A stretch of 64,000 nucleotides of DNA from Syngnathus acus (lineage: Eukaryota > Chordata > Actinopteri > Syngnathiformes > Syngnathidae), in assembly GCF_901709675.1 (NCBI RefSeq), contig NC_051095.1:6447956-6511955 (forward strand), given 5' to 3'. The position numbers and the translations under genes are program-made. Shown one piece after another: positions 51,301 through 63,899 of this stretch (position 1 is its first letter; each line of letters starts with the position of its first letter). Under the pieces are notes generated by a model, which was not told the origin of the DNA, did not search any database, and saw only the letters and a list, made by a program, of their open reading frames with translations.

Positions 51301-51592
51301 ATTGATAAAAAAACAACTAAAGAAAACGAACAGGTGAACATGTGGGCAAAGAAAATAAATGACATGTCTCTATAAATGAAGCTTTTCTTATAAAAATACA
51401 TTTACAATAACATTTTTTGCACAAGTTGCCTGTATAAAAATATTCTCAGATAAAACATTAACATTTATGGTAAAGGTGAGTACACAAAAATGCAACCATG
51501 TTTAGTTAGAATGATTATGCCTTAAAGTGTCTCTTTGCGTTAGCATAAAACAAAGTCTGCAATTGAGTGATTTAAAAACCGAACATGAAGCT
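48341..51592. other. Intergenic between slc12a6 5' end and lpcat4 3' end
   Basis: Contains the slc12a6 promoter region near 48341-48500, AT-rich DNA without recognised genes, and an AATG/CATT microsatellite at about 50493-50524. A minus-strand AATAAA at 51247-51252, about 340 bases after the lpcat4 stop, is a plausible lpcat4 polyadenylation signal. Short frames in 49.6-51.3 kb look unconserved. Confidence 0.45.
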
Positions 51593-54500
51593 TTACATTA
51601 CTTTTTTGTACCCATTGAGCATGTTTCCATTGTTATTGACCGGCAAATGGCGTGCAGCCTGGTTGGGCTGTAGGTGCTCACTCATCACTTTCTGGTAGAT
51701 CGGGTGGCTTGTCAACATTCGCACAAGGTCATCTGATGAGCGAGTGGTAAAATACCAAAGTCAATAACAATCTTTGACCCCAGAGAACAACAACAAAAAT
51801 CACATTAGAAAGAAAATACTCTATTTAAAGTCATTGACTTAGTACCTTGACTTAACCGGCCACCAGTGGAGACCTCCAAGTACAGCTCTGCAGTGTGATT
51901 CTGACGTAAGCCAAGCAGCGCCCCCATCAGGCCAGAAAGCTCCTCAGCACTCAGACTTCCCGTCCCCTCCTCATCAAATAACTGCAAGGTCAAAGGCCAT
52001 TCATTTATCACACTCCCTTTCTATGGCATTTAATCTATGTCCATCAGTCACTATTAAGACAATGCACTAGTAGAACGACTATCTTATATGTAATGTTTTT
52101 CCACTACTCTACGACATTTCTAAACACTAGTAGGACAACTTTGGCAAACTAGAACAACTAAATGTTACCAGTGCGGCAGAACTACACATTGGTGGTGGAA
52201 AAAAAGTCTTAGTAATAAGGCACAGTCAGCCTACTAGTGCATTGAATTGTCTTACTAGTGTGAACCAAGAGCGTACTAGTACTAGTGTTGTGAAGATAAT
52301 TACATTGAAGGACGTGCACAGGAGAGACTTGATGTCAACGAGTCCAGATAGAGCGGCCATATTCAGATAGATCTGTCTCAGGTCCACGACTTTTTCCTGA
52401 AAGCCACAACATAAAGCAGAAGACGCTAAGCTAACACACGTCACGTCACAGAGACGACACGACAACGTCGACCCTTGAGAACCTCGGGGTAGAGGCCGCA
52501 GATGCTCGCCGCTGTCTGTCGGTCAGCAAGCCCCAGAAGGCCGGCGAGATCTTCGGTTCCGACCAGCGAGGATCCCGACCGACACCTGTCGATCATTCTC
52601 TCCAACGCGGCTTCTATTTCACTTGTTCGAAGACTGACGCACACGAATTACGGTTGGTTGTTTACGAACATGACGAAATGTGGTAAAAAGAGATACGACT
52701 CCCCTTACCCGGCTTTGTGCAGCAGAGTCAGCGCTTCCCTGCCAGGTGATGGCACCGGGAGAGAGAGATGGCCCACTTTTTGGGCGGGCACGCCACCTTC
52801 CATTATGTAGTCTGTAGCTGGGACACCCAGGGCTCTGAAAGCCGGCGCCAGAACACGTTCGAATTTTCTTTGTGCACATTTTAAACAATTGGTCTACAAA
52901 TGCTATTTTCCGATAAATAATTACTTAGCCATGAGCTTCTGCACGTTGTCAGCATACAGATTAGGGTTGCTCCGCTCCTCCGGTGAGGGATTGTAGACAG
53001 GCAGGAACTGAAGCACAGCAATTTGTTACTCCAAACATCAAAAAGTCCCCCCCCACCCCCAACACACACACACCTCTATAGTTATGTTGGTATAGAGTTG
53101 AGAAGCAGTGTGCCAGAGCGCCTCAATCCTGCAAAACAGACAACAAACATTAGCATTTGCACGAAAAACCCAAGTAGCATCACGAACCCGGCAAAAACTT
53201 ACCATGTTGTGCCTTTGTACGTCCAGCGGACGGTATCCTGAAGCACAGACACGAATTTGAAGATGCCGTTCAAAACAACAACAAAAACCCCGTTCGCTTC
53301 GGCAGTTTCTTTTTCGTCCAATCAGATTTGAACCTCTGTGTGTTGCTATGTCAATCTGATCCACCTTCACATTCAGTCGTGCTGGCCTATGGAACTTTAA
53401 CTCTATGATGAAGAGGACTGTTTCTTCAACCAACCGAACTTCTAATTCGCCTGGCTCTTGATGACATCAGCATTTTCCCGTTGTCTGATTGGTTGGGCAG
53501 AGCTAAATCGAACTCTGCAGCACATTCACACAATCCACTACCATCCAAATATTTGCGTGGTTAAACAAGCTCTGCAAAATAAACCGCATGCTGACGTCAC
53601 TCCCTTACTAAATAAATTCTGATAAAAACACTTTTCAATCCATTCAATTAAAAGCCAGAAATCGTGAAAATTTGGAGGCAGACTTCTGGGTGTGAGATAC
53701 AGAGGAGCCAACTCACCAACTTGTTGGGGTAGCGCAACAGAACCGGTTGGACCGGGACTCCGCATAGAAAAGCACCTGCCGGTAAAAGAGGGCAAGGAAG
53801 GAGAAACTTGTCAAAGGAGAGAAATGAAATGACTGAATGTAACATTAGGCAAACACTGCGCCCTTTTCCATCCTCATGCCAATCATTCCAGAGGAAGGCC
53901 TCAGGCGCTGCATCAGGACTGGATTAAATGACTCCATCAATTCTCCTCACCCGGCTTGAACTTGATCAGAGCGCTGCCATTCGTAGTGGTCCCTTCGGGA
54001 AACATCAGCATCTGACCAGGGATGACACATGCCCAAGAGTCTTAATAGAGGTGGACATGGGTTTGAATATTTGTGTCGACTCACCTGAGGCCAGAAGCCG
54101 TTGGAAGTGATTCTCTCTGTGAGTTGGGCAACAGCCTTTTTCCTGGAATCCGGGTCGTTCCTGCTCACCAGCACAGACTGGTTGAACTCCAGGAGAGCTA
54201 AGGCAGGAGTAGTTCAACATGCAGGAACACCAGGATTTGTAAAAATAGAAGATTAAGCTTAATAATTACTTAACTTTTGTCACACACGGGGGATGGAACA
54301 TTGTTCTAAAAGATCCAGTGACATTCAAACTGGAGTGGACTCAGCACACACACATACCATTTCGTATAATATATTTTACATTTGCATAAGTGAGGTTTAA
54401 TTTTTGGTACAATGAAGCTAAGATTGAACTTTTTGACGCTATCACAACACCGACTGCGGTGATAGAAACATTCTTTGGGGCTCATTTTATTCAGCTGAAA

Positions 54501-55339
54501 CTGACCGGGGTGTGCACACTTGTGCAACCATATTTACATTTTTTCACTTGTCCTCAGGGGAAGAAGCCCCCCAAATTCAATTGGGTTATAAAGTTTATAG
54601 GTGACATGAGTTCTTGAATTTTGTGGGGCAAAGGTAAACAGGGGTGTGTAGACTTTTGTACACATCCTCCATCCAATCCAGCTCACCTCCGATGACGGGC
54701 AGGCTGGTGTTCTCTGAGCGAGACACCACGGTGGGTAGGTAGGTGGAGCACAAAACCAGCATGTCCAGAAAGGTGCTGTGGGGCGCTACTACTAGCACGG
54801 GGGCCTCCTTCAGGTCAGCCCGGCGACCTTTAACCCGGACCCACACAAAGCCCAGGGAGAAGAAGACGGCCCGGCTCAGGAACCAGACGCCAGGGTGGAA
54901 AAGCCAGCGGCGCCAGCCCACCACGGGTCGGGCGCGATCTTCCGCCGACAAGCCGGCCACTCGTAGGCGGGCCAGAGGCCACATGAGGAGGAAGAACAAG
55001 CTCACCAGGACCACCCGAACCGGGAACAAGAAGCTTCCTAGGATCAGACCCTTGGGAAAGAAAAGCCCATTGAGTTTCTAGACATCTAATCCACATCCTA
55101 TAACACACTGACAAAGGGAGGACGTGCCAATATTTGCAAATGTAGTGAAACAGCATTATTCCAACATGGCAGCCATGTTGCACAGGTGAAGTTGTCGAGC
55201 AAACACAAACACTCCACCTTGGTCACACTGGGGCAAGTTGGTTTAAAGTTCTTACCTGGATCCTCTGGAAGCTGCTCATCGTCACCTCGTGAAAGAACGG
55301 ATTCTTGGACCCATGGACGCGACGCTCCGACTTCTCCAT
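51593..55339 (-). CDS. lpcat4: Lysophosphatidylcholine acyltransferase 4-like (LPCAT4/AGPAT7)
   Basis: ER-membrane acyltransferase that reacylates lysophospholipids with acyl-CoA (Lands cycle). 13 exons: 55256-55339, 54687-55050, 54085-54197, 53951-54011, 53717-53775, 53203-53237, 53074-53128, 52925-53007, 52709-52834, 52483-52621, 52304-52396, 51846-51981, 51593-51732; 1,488 nt, 495 aa, somewhat shorter than human LPCAT4. N-terminal [13 protein letters not shown] and a hydrophobic segment ([17 protein letters not shown]) precede the acyltransferase motif I APHSTFLD (HX4D). Motif III is [10 protein letters not shown] and a later motif [13 protein letters not shown]. The C-terminal third has one EF-hand-like loop ([12 protein letters not shown]), degenerate at the calcium positions. 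The 52483 boundary uses a GTTCTC donor, chosen because it alone keeps the frame; a cleaner donor 10 bases on breaks it. Neighbours slc12a6 and emc4 support lpcat4 rather than lpcat1 or lpcat2. Confidence 0.92.
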
Positions 55340-55500
55340 GGTGACGACAGCAAACTCCCTCCTAATAATGCTGTGGCCAGAATTTGAAGATGACGAATCA
55401 CCAAAGTAAGTGCAACAAAACTCAAGTCACCACCAGCTGAAACCAAAAAGAACTTGTTAAACGAGCGAAGGAAACAAACTGACAGCTGCACGTGAGGAGG

Positions 55501-55540
<40 letters not shown>

Positions 55541-57443
55541 CACTGCGAGCAAGGTGACTAGAATAAGCGGACGCAGCCTGACACGTCACGACACGCCCCT
55601 TTCCTGCTACTTTTATGGTCGAACCGGTCTGAAATACTTCTTTTTTTTTCTTTCTCAGATGCTATTGAACAAATCGCTCATACAACGTCGGGATAGAAGA
55701 GTAAATTCTGAACGAACGAAAAAAATCCCATTATAAAAATAAATGGCACTGACAGCATTGTTTTTGGCAAGAACGTCTGGCTATTGGAAGTTACACACAC
55801 TCGGTGTGAAAACTCGAAATATTTGGCCTGATTAAAACATTTTGCTTTCATGTCGTCTCTCGAGAAACTTATTTTTCTTCACAGCAAGACAAGTTTTGAT
55901 AATTGCTAACGTCTAACGCAGTGTTTCCCAACCACTGTGCCGCGGCACACTGGTGTGCCGTGAGAGATGTTCAGTTGTGCCGTGGGATTGTCCACTATTA
56001 ATTACGGAGCGCATTGTAAACAGGATCGCCAAACCACTGGTCAGTTCGCGCAAGGCCTGGTCAGCCACTTGCTAATCGTGCATGCATGGAGAATCGGAGA
56101 ATCTTGAAATGTTATGCTCTGTCGGTCTGATTGTGCTGCATTGGCACATATTCAGTTTATGTGTGTGTTGCTGTGTGATTTTGCTAACAGTGACAGACAC
56201 TATGACGGTTGTGGTGCGTTTGTGGTCCAATGGAAATCAGAGCATGCAGTTCAACCGGAGAACCTGGATTGGTTATTTTTCACATACATAAAATAAACAG
56301 TCAAGTCGAGACACCTCGACTGTGATAGCCACTCAGCTGCTGTCAGAACAGCAGAGCGTCATTAAAAGTGACTTTGTTCTTATTGTTGCAATATTTATTG
56401 ACCTAGTCTAAAACAGTAAACAAAATCACGTTGATTCTTTTATTTTAATCACAATCACTTTAAATAGTTTATTTCTTACACCGTCTAAAACCTTTTTAAA
56501 AAACAGTCACTTTTATTTAAAAAAAAGGAATACAATTTAACGAATATTTAGTATTTATTTCTATTAAATTATTCGACTCTCCATACATATATATATATAG
56601 GAATAGGACTTAACGTCTTTCGTTGTAATATAACTGATTTTAATATAGGAGCATAACAGATTTTTGTTGGCGGTGTGCCGGGAGATTTTTTCCAATGAAA
56701 AGGTGTGCCGTGAATGAAAAAAGGTTGGGAAACACTGGTCTAACGTATGCATAAGTGCAGCAGGAAAACGGATTCGTTCATTGGATGAGATGAGCAATTA
56801 GTCAAAAGAGTCTGGAGCCTATGAACAAAAATGTTAAATGTATGAATTGAGTTTGTGTTTATTTTTTAATTTTTATTTTAATATACCTCCATGATCTAAT
56901 CTTTTGTTGTTGTTGTCCTTGTTTCAGTCTGTTCAGTTACATTTGAAAACTAGTTGCTTGACATTTGATTTTATACTTATGTGTACAGTTCATTTAGTTT
57001 TTATAAAGTAAAGCGGTTTTAGTAAAACCAAAAATAGAAACGTCTCTACAAACATTTCAGGACAAATTTCATTTGAAATCAAGGATTTATTTCACAAGGG
57101 CAAATCAGTGTGGATTAAAGAGGTTAGTTATACATTGCTGGCTAGTGTGCTAAAAGGAAGCAGATGAACAAAGAATTGTTTTCAGAACACGAGCATACTT
57201 TAAAACAAAAAAACCCTCAAATGTCAGGTGCTGGTAGTCATTCTGTGAAACATGCAAAGGACACAAAGCATCATGACTATCCCAAAATGAAACAAAAACA
57301 AGGCAAAACAAAGTAAAATTTTGCCAAAAATGTTGGCCGCCGATACCACGTCGAAGGTCTCCCTCCGTCCCGCTCCAGGGGCGTCTCGACTGCCACGACA
57401 AAAATCGGAACTATTTGGATGGCCAGTGTGTGCGCCAACCGCT
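55340..57443. other. lpcat4 5' flank and emc4 3' side
   Basis: Includes a TG repeat at 55505-55533 close upstream of lpcat4, the hAT element at 55919-56737 and AT-rich DNA. A minus-strand AATAAA at 57086-57091, about 350 bases after the emc4 stop, is a plausible emc4 polyadenylation signal. No further gene is recognised. Confidence 0.45.
55919..56737. mobile_element. hAT-type DNA transposon, 819 bp, non-coding
   Basis: Inverted termini CAGTGTTTCCCAACCACTG on the left and GGTTGGGAAACACTG on the right. Perfect 8 bp target duplication GTCTAACG at 55911-55918 and 56738-56745. The subterminal GTGCCGCGGCACACTGGTGTGCCGTG motif, written here as its parts GTGCCGCGGCAC and GGTGTGCCGTG, recurs near the right end. 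No transposase frame remains. Confidence 0.93.
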
Positions 57444-58692
57444 TCACAACACCATCCCTCCGCCCATCATCTCCATCCTCTGAGAGAACACACAGTTGAT
57501 GCGATTCAATTTCCCCCTCAATCTTGAAATAGTGACATGAGTGGCTTTTCTGTTGCATTTTCAAGCAGTCCAATTCAGTTCAACATTTATATGAAGGTCA
57601 TAAGTGACATCTGCTACACTACCTGAGCAGGCTCAATGAAAGCCAGCCAATCGGAGGAGTGCGTAGGCAGCAGCCCCATCGATTGACACTTGTAGACGGC
57701 CAACGCCGAGCCCAACACGTTACCCACTAGGTAGACCAGTCCCTGAAGCCACTGCTGACTGGAGCTCTCCAACAGCTTGAAAGCTGTTCAAGACACGAGA
57801 GGAAGACAAGTAGAAGATGACAAGGTAACCCCTCTACCGCCATCTTCTGCACTCACTGGCTGACATAGACATCAGAGCCTGTATGGGCCTCCAGGCCATC
57901 ATGCACACCATCATGATGGGAAAGATGGAGATGGTGTTCCCCGACATGTACATGATGAACAGGTTCATGGGGATCTGTTTGAGAGGGCCCAGTGCCACAT
58001 CCCAGCATCGCTGTGAAGATAGGAGGAGCTTGGTCAACAACCCAATGATAGAAAAAAAATCAAACGCTTAGGCCTCCTTATCCAGACTCACCTTCTCCAC
58101 CAGGTTCTTGTCCGTCTCCTGGATGCTGGTGTCGGGAACGGGCTTCTCCGAATAGCCGATGGGATAAACAACATCTCCCTGGCCAGCTTGGCGGTCGTTA
58201 CGACACCTAGAGCAAAGCGGTGTCGCCGTCATCTTAACTAAAAAGTCCAACTAAATTGTGTTCATAATCAGTGTATCAATTAACAATTCGACATTTGTGT
58301 AACCAACAGCTGTGAAATTTCTGAATACCTGTCTGGGATGGAACAAGGGTCTATTTTAGAAACACTTGTTTTTCTCAACTATTTCGGTACTGGTTTCAAA
58401 ATCTGTTTTTTTCATCTGTATGGGAGCAAGTCAGAGGAACAAAACAACTTCTAATAGGACACTTCTTTGCAAAGCATTTTTCGGTTAGAAGTAACTTTGT
58501 CATCTGGATTGATAAAAACCTGTCTGTCGATTGGATCGTCAATTACTTACAGATTTTTTCTACACTTAATCATAGTTTTTAAATTTACCTCGTGTTGCCT
58601 AAACTCAGCTCCAGAGCCCACTTCATCCTCCTGGAGCCGGCACCTCCTCTCGTTGACAAATGTCCCCCACCTTGTCCCCCGGGAGATGTCAT
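57444..58692 (-). CDS. emc4: ER membrane protein complex subunit 4
   Basis: Subunit of the EMC, which inserts tail-anchored and some multipass proteins into the ER membrane. Five exons: 58589-58692, 58092-58206, 57857-58010, 57623-57783, 57444-57479; 570 nt, 189 aa (human 183). The sequence matches the family along its length: [48 protein letters not shown] and the C-terminal [12 protein letters not shown] with end GGGMVL. Two hydrophobic segments are seen ([16 protein letters not shown] and [17 protein letters not shown]). The short Gly-rich N-terminus is typical. It sits about 2 kb beyond the lpcat4 start, in the same orientation, as in the linked human cluster. Confidence 0.96.
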
Positions 58693-59509
58693 GGCAATCG
58701 AATGGACCGCGAGATAGGCCTGATAAATATAAAACAGACACCTTCATTTGCAAAATGAATAAAAATACAGCGTATTTTAAGTTCCATGTTTTGTCATCTA
58801 ATGCATGTTTCCACGGCTTTTACAGATCCGGAAGTACAGGTGACGGTGACGTCATAGCGAAAGGTCGTGCTACTTTATTTCATTCCATGGCGACATTTAA
58901 ATATCAGATGCCACATCAGATGATTTTTGATCATTTTGCAGAACTCGCCAGATCCGACGGAGTTTTATTCGGTTTGCTTGTCGCAATGGCATAGCCTCAA
59001 TTAGCAATAGATGCTAGCATGCCACCCGGAGAAAACCAAAACGAGCGTGACCTCGCGAGAAAAGCCACGGTGAACGACAACTCAACTTTGTGACTAAATG
59101 AGCCTTTCAATGCTACTGAACTTTCGTTCACCTTTAGAAAGAGTCCAAAGCGAGGCTGATGTTTCTTTTGGACGATGACAGGAGTCCACTCTTCTTCGCC
59201 GCTTACGGCGTAGCAATGAGGAGTCTGTTGCGCAATGACTCACAGTGTCCCTTGTGGGCTTTCTGGAGAACTACCGCATTCTCCACATCAAATGAGTTAA
59301 TCACTTGGCTTTTATTACACTTTTAATTCTTTGGTATTGCCGCGAGTGAATAAGTCAACCCATGAAGAATTCAAGTTTGGACATCATGGCTATATTAGTG
59401 CAAACATTCGAGACAGTGAAACATGACATCACACATGATAAAATGGCAGTTGTCAACAAGTAAACATTATATCATCATCAGGCTTATGGGACATTATGAG
59501 GTGTACTTG
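58693..59509. other. Intergenic, emc4 promoter side and cyld 3' UTR
   Basis: About 0.8 kb. A minus-strand AATAAA at 59311-59316, about 195 bases after the cyld-type stop, is a plausible polyadenylation signal. No gene is recognised. Confidence 0.45.
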
Positions 59510-62500
59510 TCACTTATACAGGCTGAGCTCGGGGCTGTGGTACAAACACATGTAAGCGTCGCACAGCAGCCGGCGAGCACGCTCTGGAAGGGAAACGGGG
59601 TCCACCCTGCTCAGCTCTTCCTCCGACAGGCTGAGGTAGCAGCCCACCTCGGGGCACGACCTCACCAGGGGGACATTGAAGCCGTTCTCACCTCCTGAAA
59701 GAACATGCGGCCAGTTGATTTGGCTGACATGGTTTTTTTGGACGGAATGAGCAGCTACTTTGCGTCTCACCTTGGCGGTCGGCCATGCTGTCAAAGAAGA
59801 GCCAATCGGAGGGCAGAGGCCCGTATTTGACGAAGCTGACGTAGTGGCTGGTCTCGATACACGTCACGGCAAACAGAGACATCTGCTGGCGAGCGAAGTT
59901 AAGGGGCCCACTCCACGTTCCCTCGGGGACGCTCATCTCCAATGGGCAGTGAGACGTCCGCTTCTTGTGACTGTGAACCTGATGGGAGAGACACGTGCTT
60001 ACCTGCGAGACATCTCGCGGTCGGAGGCCGGCTTTGGCGCTGAGCCCACCTACCTGAGCGTTGCAGGTGTTGCAGTACTGTTTGAGGTGTCCCGGTGTAA
60101 TTTCTTGGTCTTCATAACACTCGGCGCATTCCCACCGGGCTAAAGCCTGACAGATGCTGCACTGCCTCAAAGCTATGCAGACGACATGTGCATTACATGC
60201 TAGTAAACCGGAGAAAGATGCTCTAAAAATAGGACAATGAATCAATCATTAGGGTTGCACAAATAAACATGATTTGTGGTGGTGTTGATCCGCGAGAGAA
60301 TATGAAAGCAAAACTGGTAGAATCTGAACTGAAATGTCACATTGGGGACTTCCGGTATAGTTTGAAATTTGTAATGTGTCAAAAATTCCCAAGTTGATGG
60401 AAATTGACTGTCAACCTTTTCAACCCAACTGAACATTGAGATCAATTTTGAGTTACTGTCATCCAGCAGGTCTGTGATGTCCAGGCTGAGGGTGGGCAAG
60501 ATCACGTCAAACATCTTAAAGTCCTTTCCAAAGCGAGGCATGAGCAGAAGGAGGCAGGACGGAGCCTGTGGCGAGGGTCAAATACAGGAAAAGGATTTTA
60601 CCAGATGTGACGCCGTGCCACTGCTTACCTCAGCTAACTTCAGTCCGGCGTGGAGGAAGGAGGACTCTAGCAAGGTCTGGACGCTGGCGACCTTCAAGGG
60701 CATAAACAACGGTGAGGGCAGCAAAAGGGACGCGTCTGCAGGAGAGGGCGAATGAGGAACGTGGGGCGGGAAGAGCTGGTACAGGTGACACTCCTGCGGC
60801 TTTTGAGACAACGATCTAGGTCGGTACAAATAAGTCACATAGGTCATTCATCCCATGAAGAAAATTAAACTGTCACTGCGGCAATAGAAAAGAAAAAAAA
60901 ATGATTAGGTTGTTGCTTGATGGTAATAAATAATGGGGAGAAGAAAAATCATGAGGAAGAAAGGAGCGAGGAAGCGTGGCATACCTGATCTTGAGGAGCG
61001 GCTCGACGCAGAGAAGCTGGAAGAGCTTGTTGAGGAACTCCTCCGGATCTGGACAGACATGAAAGGAGGAGCGGTGTGGTGGCATTCCTGACGCGCAAAT
61101 AGGAAGTGTGCGGCCTTGCGACTCACATACCTTTCTCCTGGTTGGTGAAGCCTGCGTCTTGATTGGCCGCCTCCAACAATCGCCTCAAGGCCATGGTCTT
61201 GCTGGCGCACACGTAGCCGTACCTGCAAAACAGACAGACGGGAATTGTAGCAGTGATTGCCTTATGGCAAACGTTGGTCGAGGAATAAGCGACTGCGGTC
61301 TAGCGGAAGGTGCATGTGTCAAGCTGATCAGGGTGACAGGCGAACCTGCGCAGGGGGTTGACGATCTCGCAGCGCAGCAGGTCCTGAGCTTGACCGGAGC
61401 TCGGATCCGCTCGCGTGTCGTCCGAGGGCCAGAACAGCAACCAGTCTGCCGAGCTACAGCAGGAGAAGAGGCTGCCGAGCGAGACGGAGTGAGGCGCAAT
61501 AGAAGCTACTATGAACGGCAGAGCTTAGACAGCGTGGCACCTGAACAGCGTGGCGTCCAGGTAGCAGGAGTTGAGGTGACCCTGGATGCCTTTCTTCCAG
61601 CCCTGATAGAGTTCCTTGGCCTCGTCCCCTTCGGTGGGAAGAGTGTCATCTTCCACGCGCTCGCTACCCCACTCGGCAAAAGCTGCCCGGCCGGAGCCAA
61701 AAGACAGAAAAGCCTTTATGTAACTCACTTGCTACGCAAAAAGTGCACAACCTATTCACCTATGGAGTTGCAGCGCTCCACTTGGTTGACACGAGCTTCG
61801 GGAGCGGGGAATCTGGAATCCCGCCGACAGTTAAAGAGCTTGACAAAGAGCCCCTTGTTGGGCGGGCAGCGGAAGTAGCGCTCGCCGAGGTAGGTGCCGT
61901 CGGATCCTGCCGACACTTCCTGCTCCTGCGTGGGCAAAAGCAAATATAGTCAACCTGTGGAAACACCAAACTGTTTTTCCAATTTGAAACGAGGTCAATT
62001 TACCAACTCGATGCCCGCCACCACCTCGTAAACCCCCTCGATGCGTCCAATCCAGCGAATCACACCGTAAAGCGGCGGATCATTCACTTCCACCATGGAG
62101 CCCACCTCCAGGACTTCCCTATCATCCACGGCCTCTTCTCGGTCCACATCTGGCGAAATGGGCGGCGCGTGCATGCCGTTCGCGCGCGGTGCCACCGCCA
62201 GGTCAAAGGGTTTGGGAGGCGGCTGCGGCGGCGGAGGCAGGGAATCATAGGCCGGCTTTGGTGGTGGGAGAGGAGGAACGGATTTAAAGGGTTTTACGGC
62301 GGGTGGCAACAGGGCCACTTTGGAGGCGGAGGTGGGTGCCAACGCAGTGGGCAGTTTGGCGGCAGGTGGCGAAGTCTTTGTGATGGATTTGAGGACTTGG
62401 GCCGGAGGGATGGCGCCATGCGGCGACTCTGACGACAACAGTGAGCCATTATTTGTAAACAATTCAACAAAAAGCAGGGCAAAAGCTGCCTTTGTTAATT

Positions 62501-63899
62501 CATTATGGTTATATTGTCAAATTCAAGGCCCAGAGGGTAGGTCTGGAATTGTTTCATTTCATTGAAGAAAAAAAAAAAAAAAAAAAAAAAAAAGACTACC
62601 TGGGGACACTTTTGAGGACAGCACCAGTTTTCCATACAGGGCAGAAGGAATTTGGCAGAGCTTCTCTCCTCTGTAAAGGCCGTCCCAGTTGCCGGTGGGA
62701 GTGTCCTGAAACATAAAACGGCAAATGATTAACACTTTGGCCATGGATTAAAACATGTCAGCAATGTCTGAAGCAACTGACCAGCAAGATGCCCACGTGT
62801 ATCGAATACGAGGGCTGACGGGGTAGCGGCCCACAGAAGCGCACCTCTCCACTCACGGCCAAACTATCCACGGTGACCCGCTGACCTACATCGAACGGCA
62901 GGGGAGTCGGATGATGAGTTCTGGTAGGCGCCTGCTCGTCCGATCCGCTGGAATTCTGAGAGTGAGTGGGAATTGAGGCCAGAGGCAGGTGGACGCCGCC
63001 GGGCGGCTGGACGTGTGTGGGGCGACTGTCGTTGTGAAGGTTGCGGACGGTGCTGCGACGGGGGGGCTTCTTTCTTTCTAGGCCGTCCGCCTCGTTGCCG
63101 CTGGACCAGTGTCTGACCTTGATGTGGCTGACTGGCAAGAAGGCAGCGGAGCCGTCAGGGCAGTTGAAGTGCCCGCTGCCACTGCCCTTGCCTTTGCCCA
63201 CCGCGGAGCCCTGCGCCCGCAAAGAGGCGATTGAACCACCTGACTAATAAAAGATTAAACAGAAGCGACATTGTACGCTCACGACTTTACCTTGAGTTGC
63301 ACCCCAAAATACTGAGGTGTGCTCCCTTCCGTCAGCGGCCCGACATATTTGAGTTCGGCCTCGCAGAGCTCGTCCGCTTGGTCCATTTGGACCCACAGGG
63401 GCGTGCCAACGGGCAAGTTGGCCAATTTGTACAGCTCCTCACGATTGCCTGGTCGGGGGATGGAGGACATGACAAAAGCTCCTGTTGAACATTTCTGCGG
63501 TCCGTTCATAACTCACGTAGTAGTTCCAGGCGAGCCTCTTGGACCACAGGCTCCAACAGGCCGACACAGTCAGTTGGAACTTCAAGCAGGACCCTTTTGT
63601 CCAGTTGTACCAGTATGTCAAGTTCCAGCACCTGAAGAGGGGACACAACTATTAGACATAATTACACCCTAAGTACCTGTAGCTGCAGAGGAAGTGTGAA
63701 AATATTTCAAAATGATGCTCACTGTTACCTTGACATATAGAAAATCAACACTACTCCGACTCGATTGCATGTCCAAGCACATGACCCCCCGCGGAAGCAC
63801 AATGGTACCTTCCGAATGCACCTGGACTCGTTGTTCGGTCGACAGTAAGAATATTTTTGGGGGGCGTCGTTTCCTTCTTATGTCATGGGGTCCGGACAT
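59510..63899 (-). CDS. cyld: CYLD-type ubiquitin carboxyl-terminal hydrolase
   Basis: Deubiquitinase that cleaves Lys63- and Met1-linked chains and restrains NF-kB signalling. 16 exons: 63729-63899, 63517-63631, 63291-63448, 62782-63210, 62600-62705, 62004-62428, 61760-61925, 61541-61682, 61346-61453, 61131-61222, 60985-61048, 60629-60815, 60457-60565, 60054-60172, 59771-59978, 59510-59694; 2,784 nt, 927 aa (human 956). CAP-Gly-type repeats: about residues 100-150 (PQYFGVQL), 240-325 ([16 protein letters not shown]) and 440-520 ([11 protein letters not shown]). A Pro-rich linker precedes the third. The USP domain has the catalytic Cys in [10 protein letters not shown], the B-box-like zinc cysteines (CSICQ, CAECYED, CNTCNAQ), the catalytic His in [14 protein letters not shown] and the nearby SMADR. 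It ends [17 protein letters not shown]. The N-terminal ~90 residues align poorly, and ATG at 63899 is chosen as the first in-frame ATG. Fish carry several cyld paralogues; which one this is cannot be settled here. Confidence 0.9.

Noticed and set aside
50664-51305. 213 aa open frame on the plus strand
   Set aside because: There is no recognisable domain, compositional bias is odd, and it overlaps the probable lpcat4 3' end. It may be chance; no support for a gene was found.
52473-52482. Alternative donor GTCGACG for the lpcat4 exon
   Set aside because: It would shift the frame into the next exon, which is clearly conserved ([16 protein letters not shown]).
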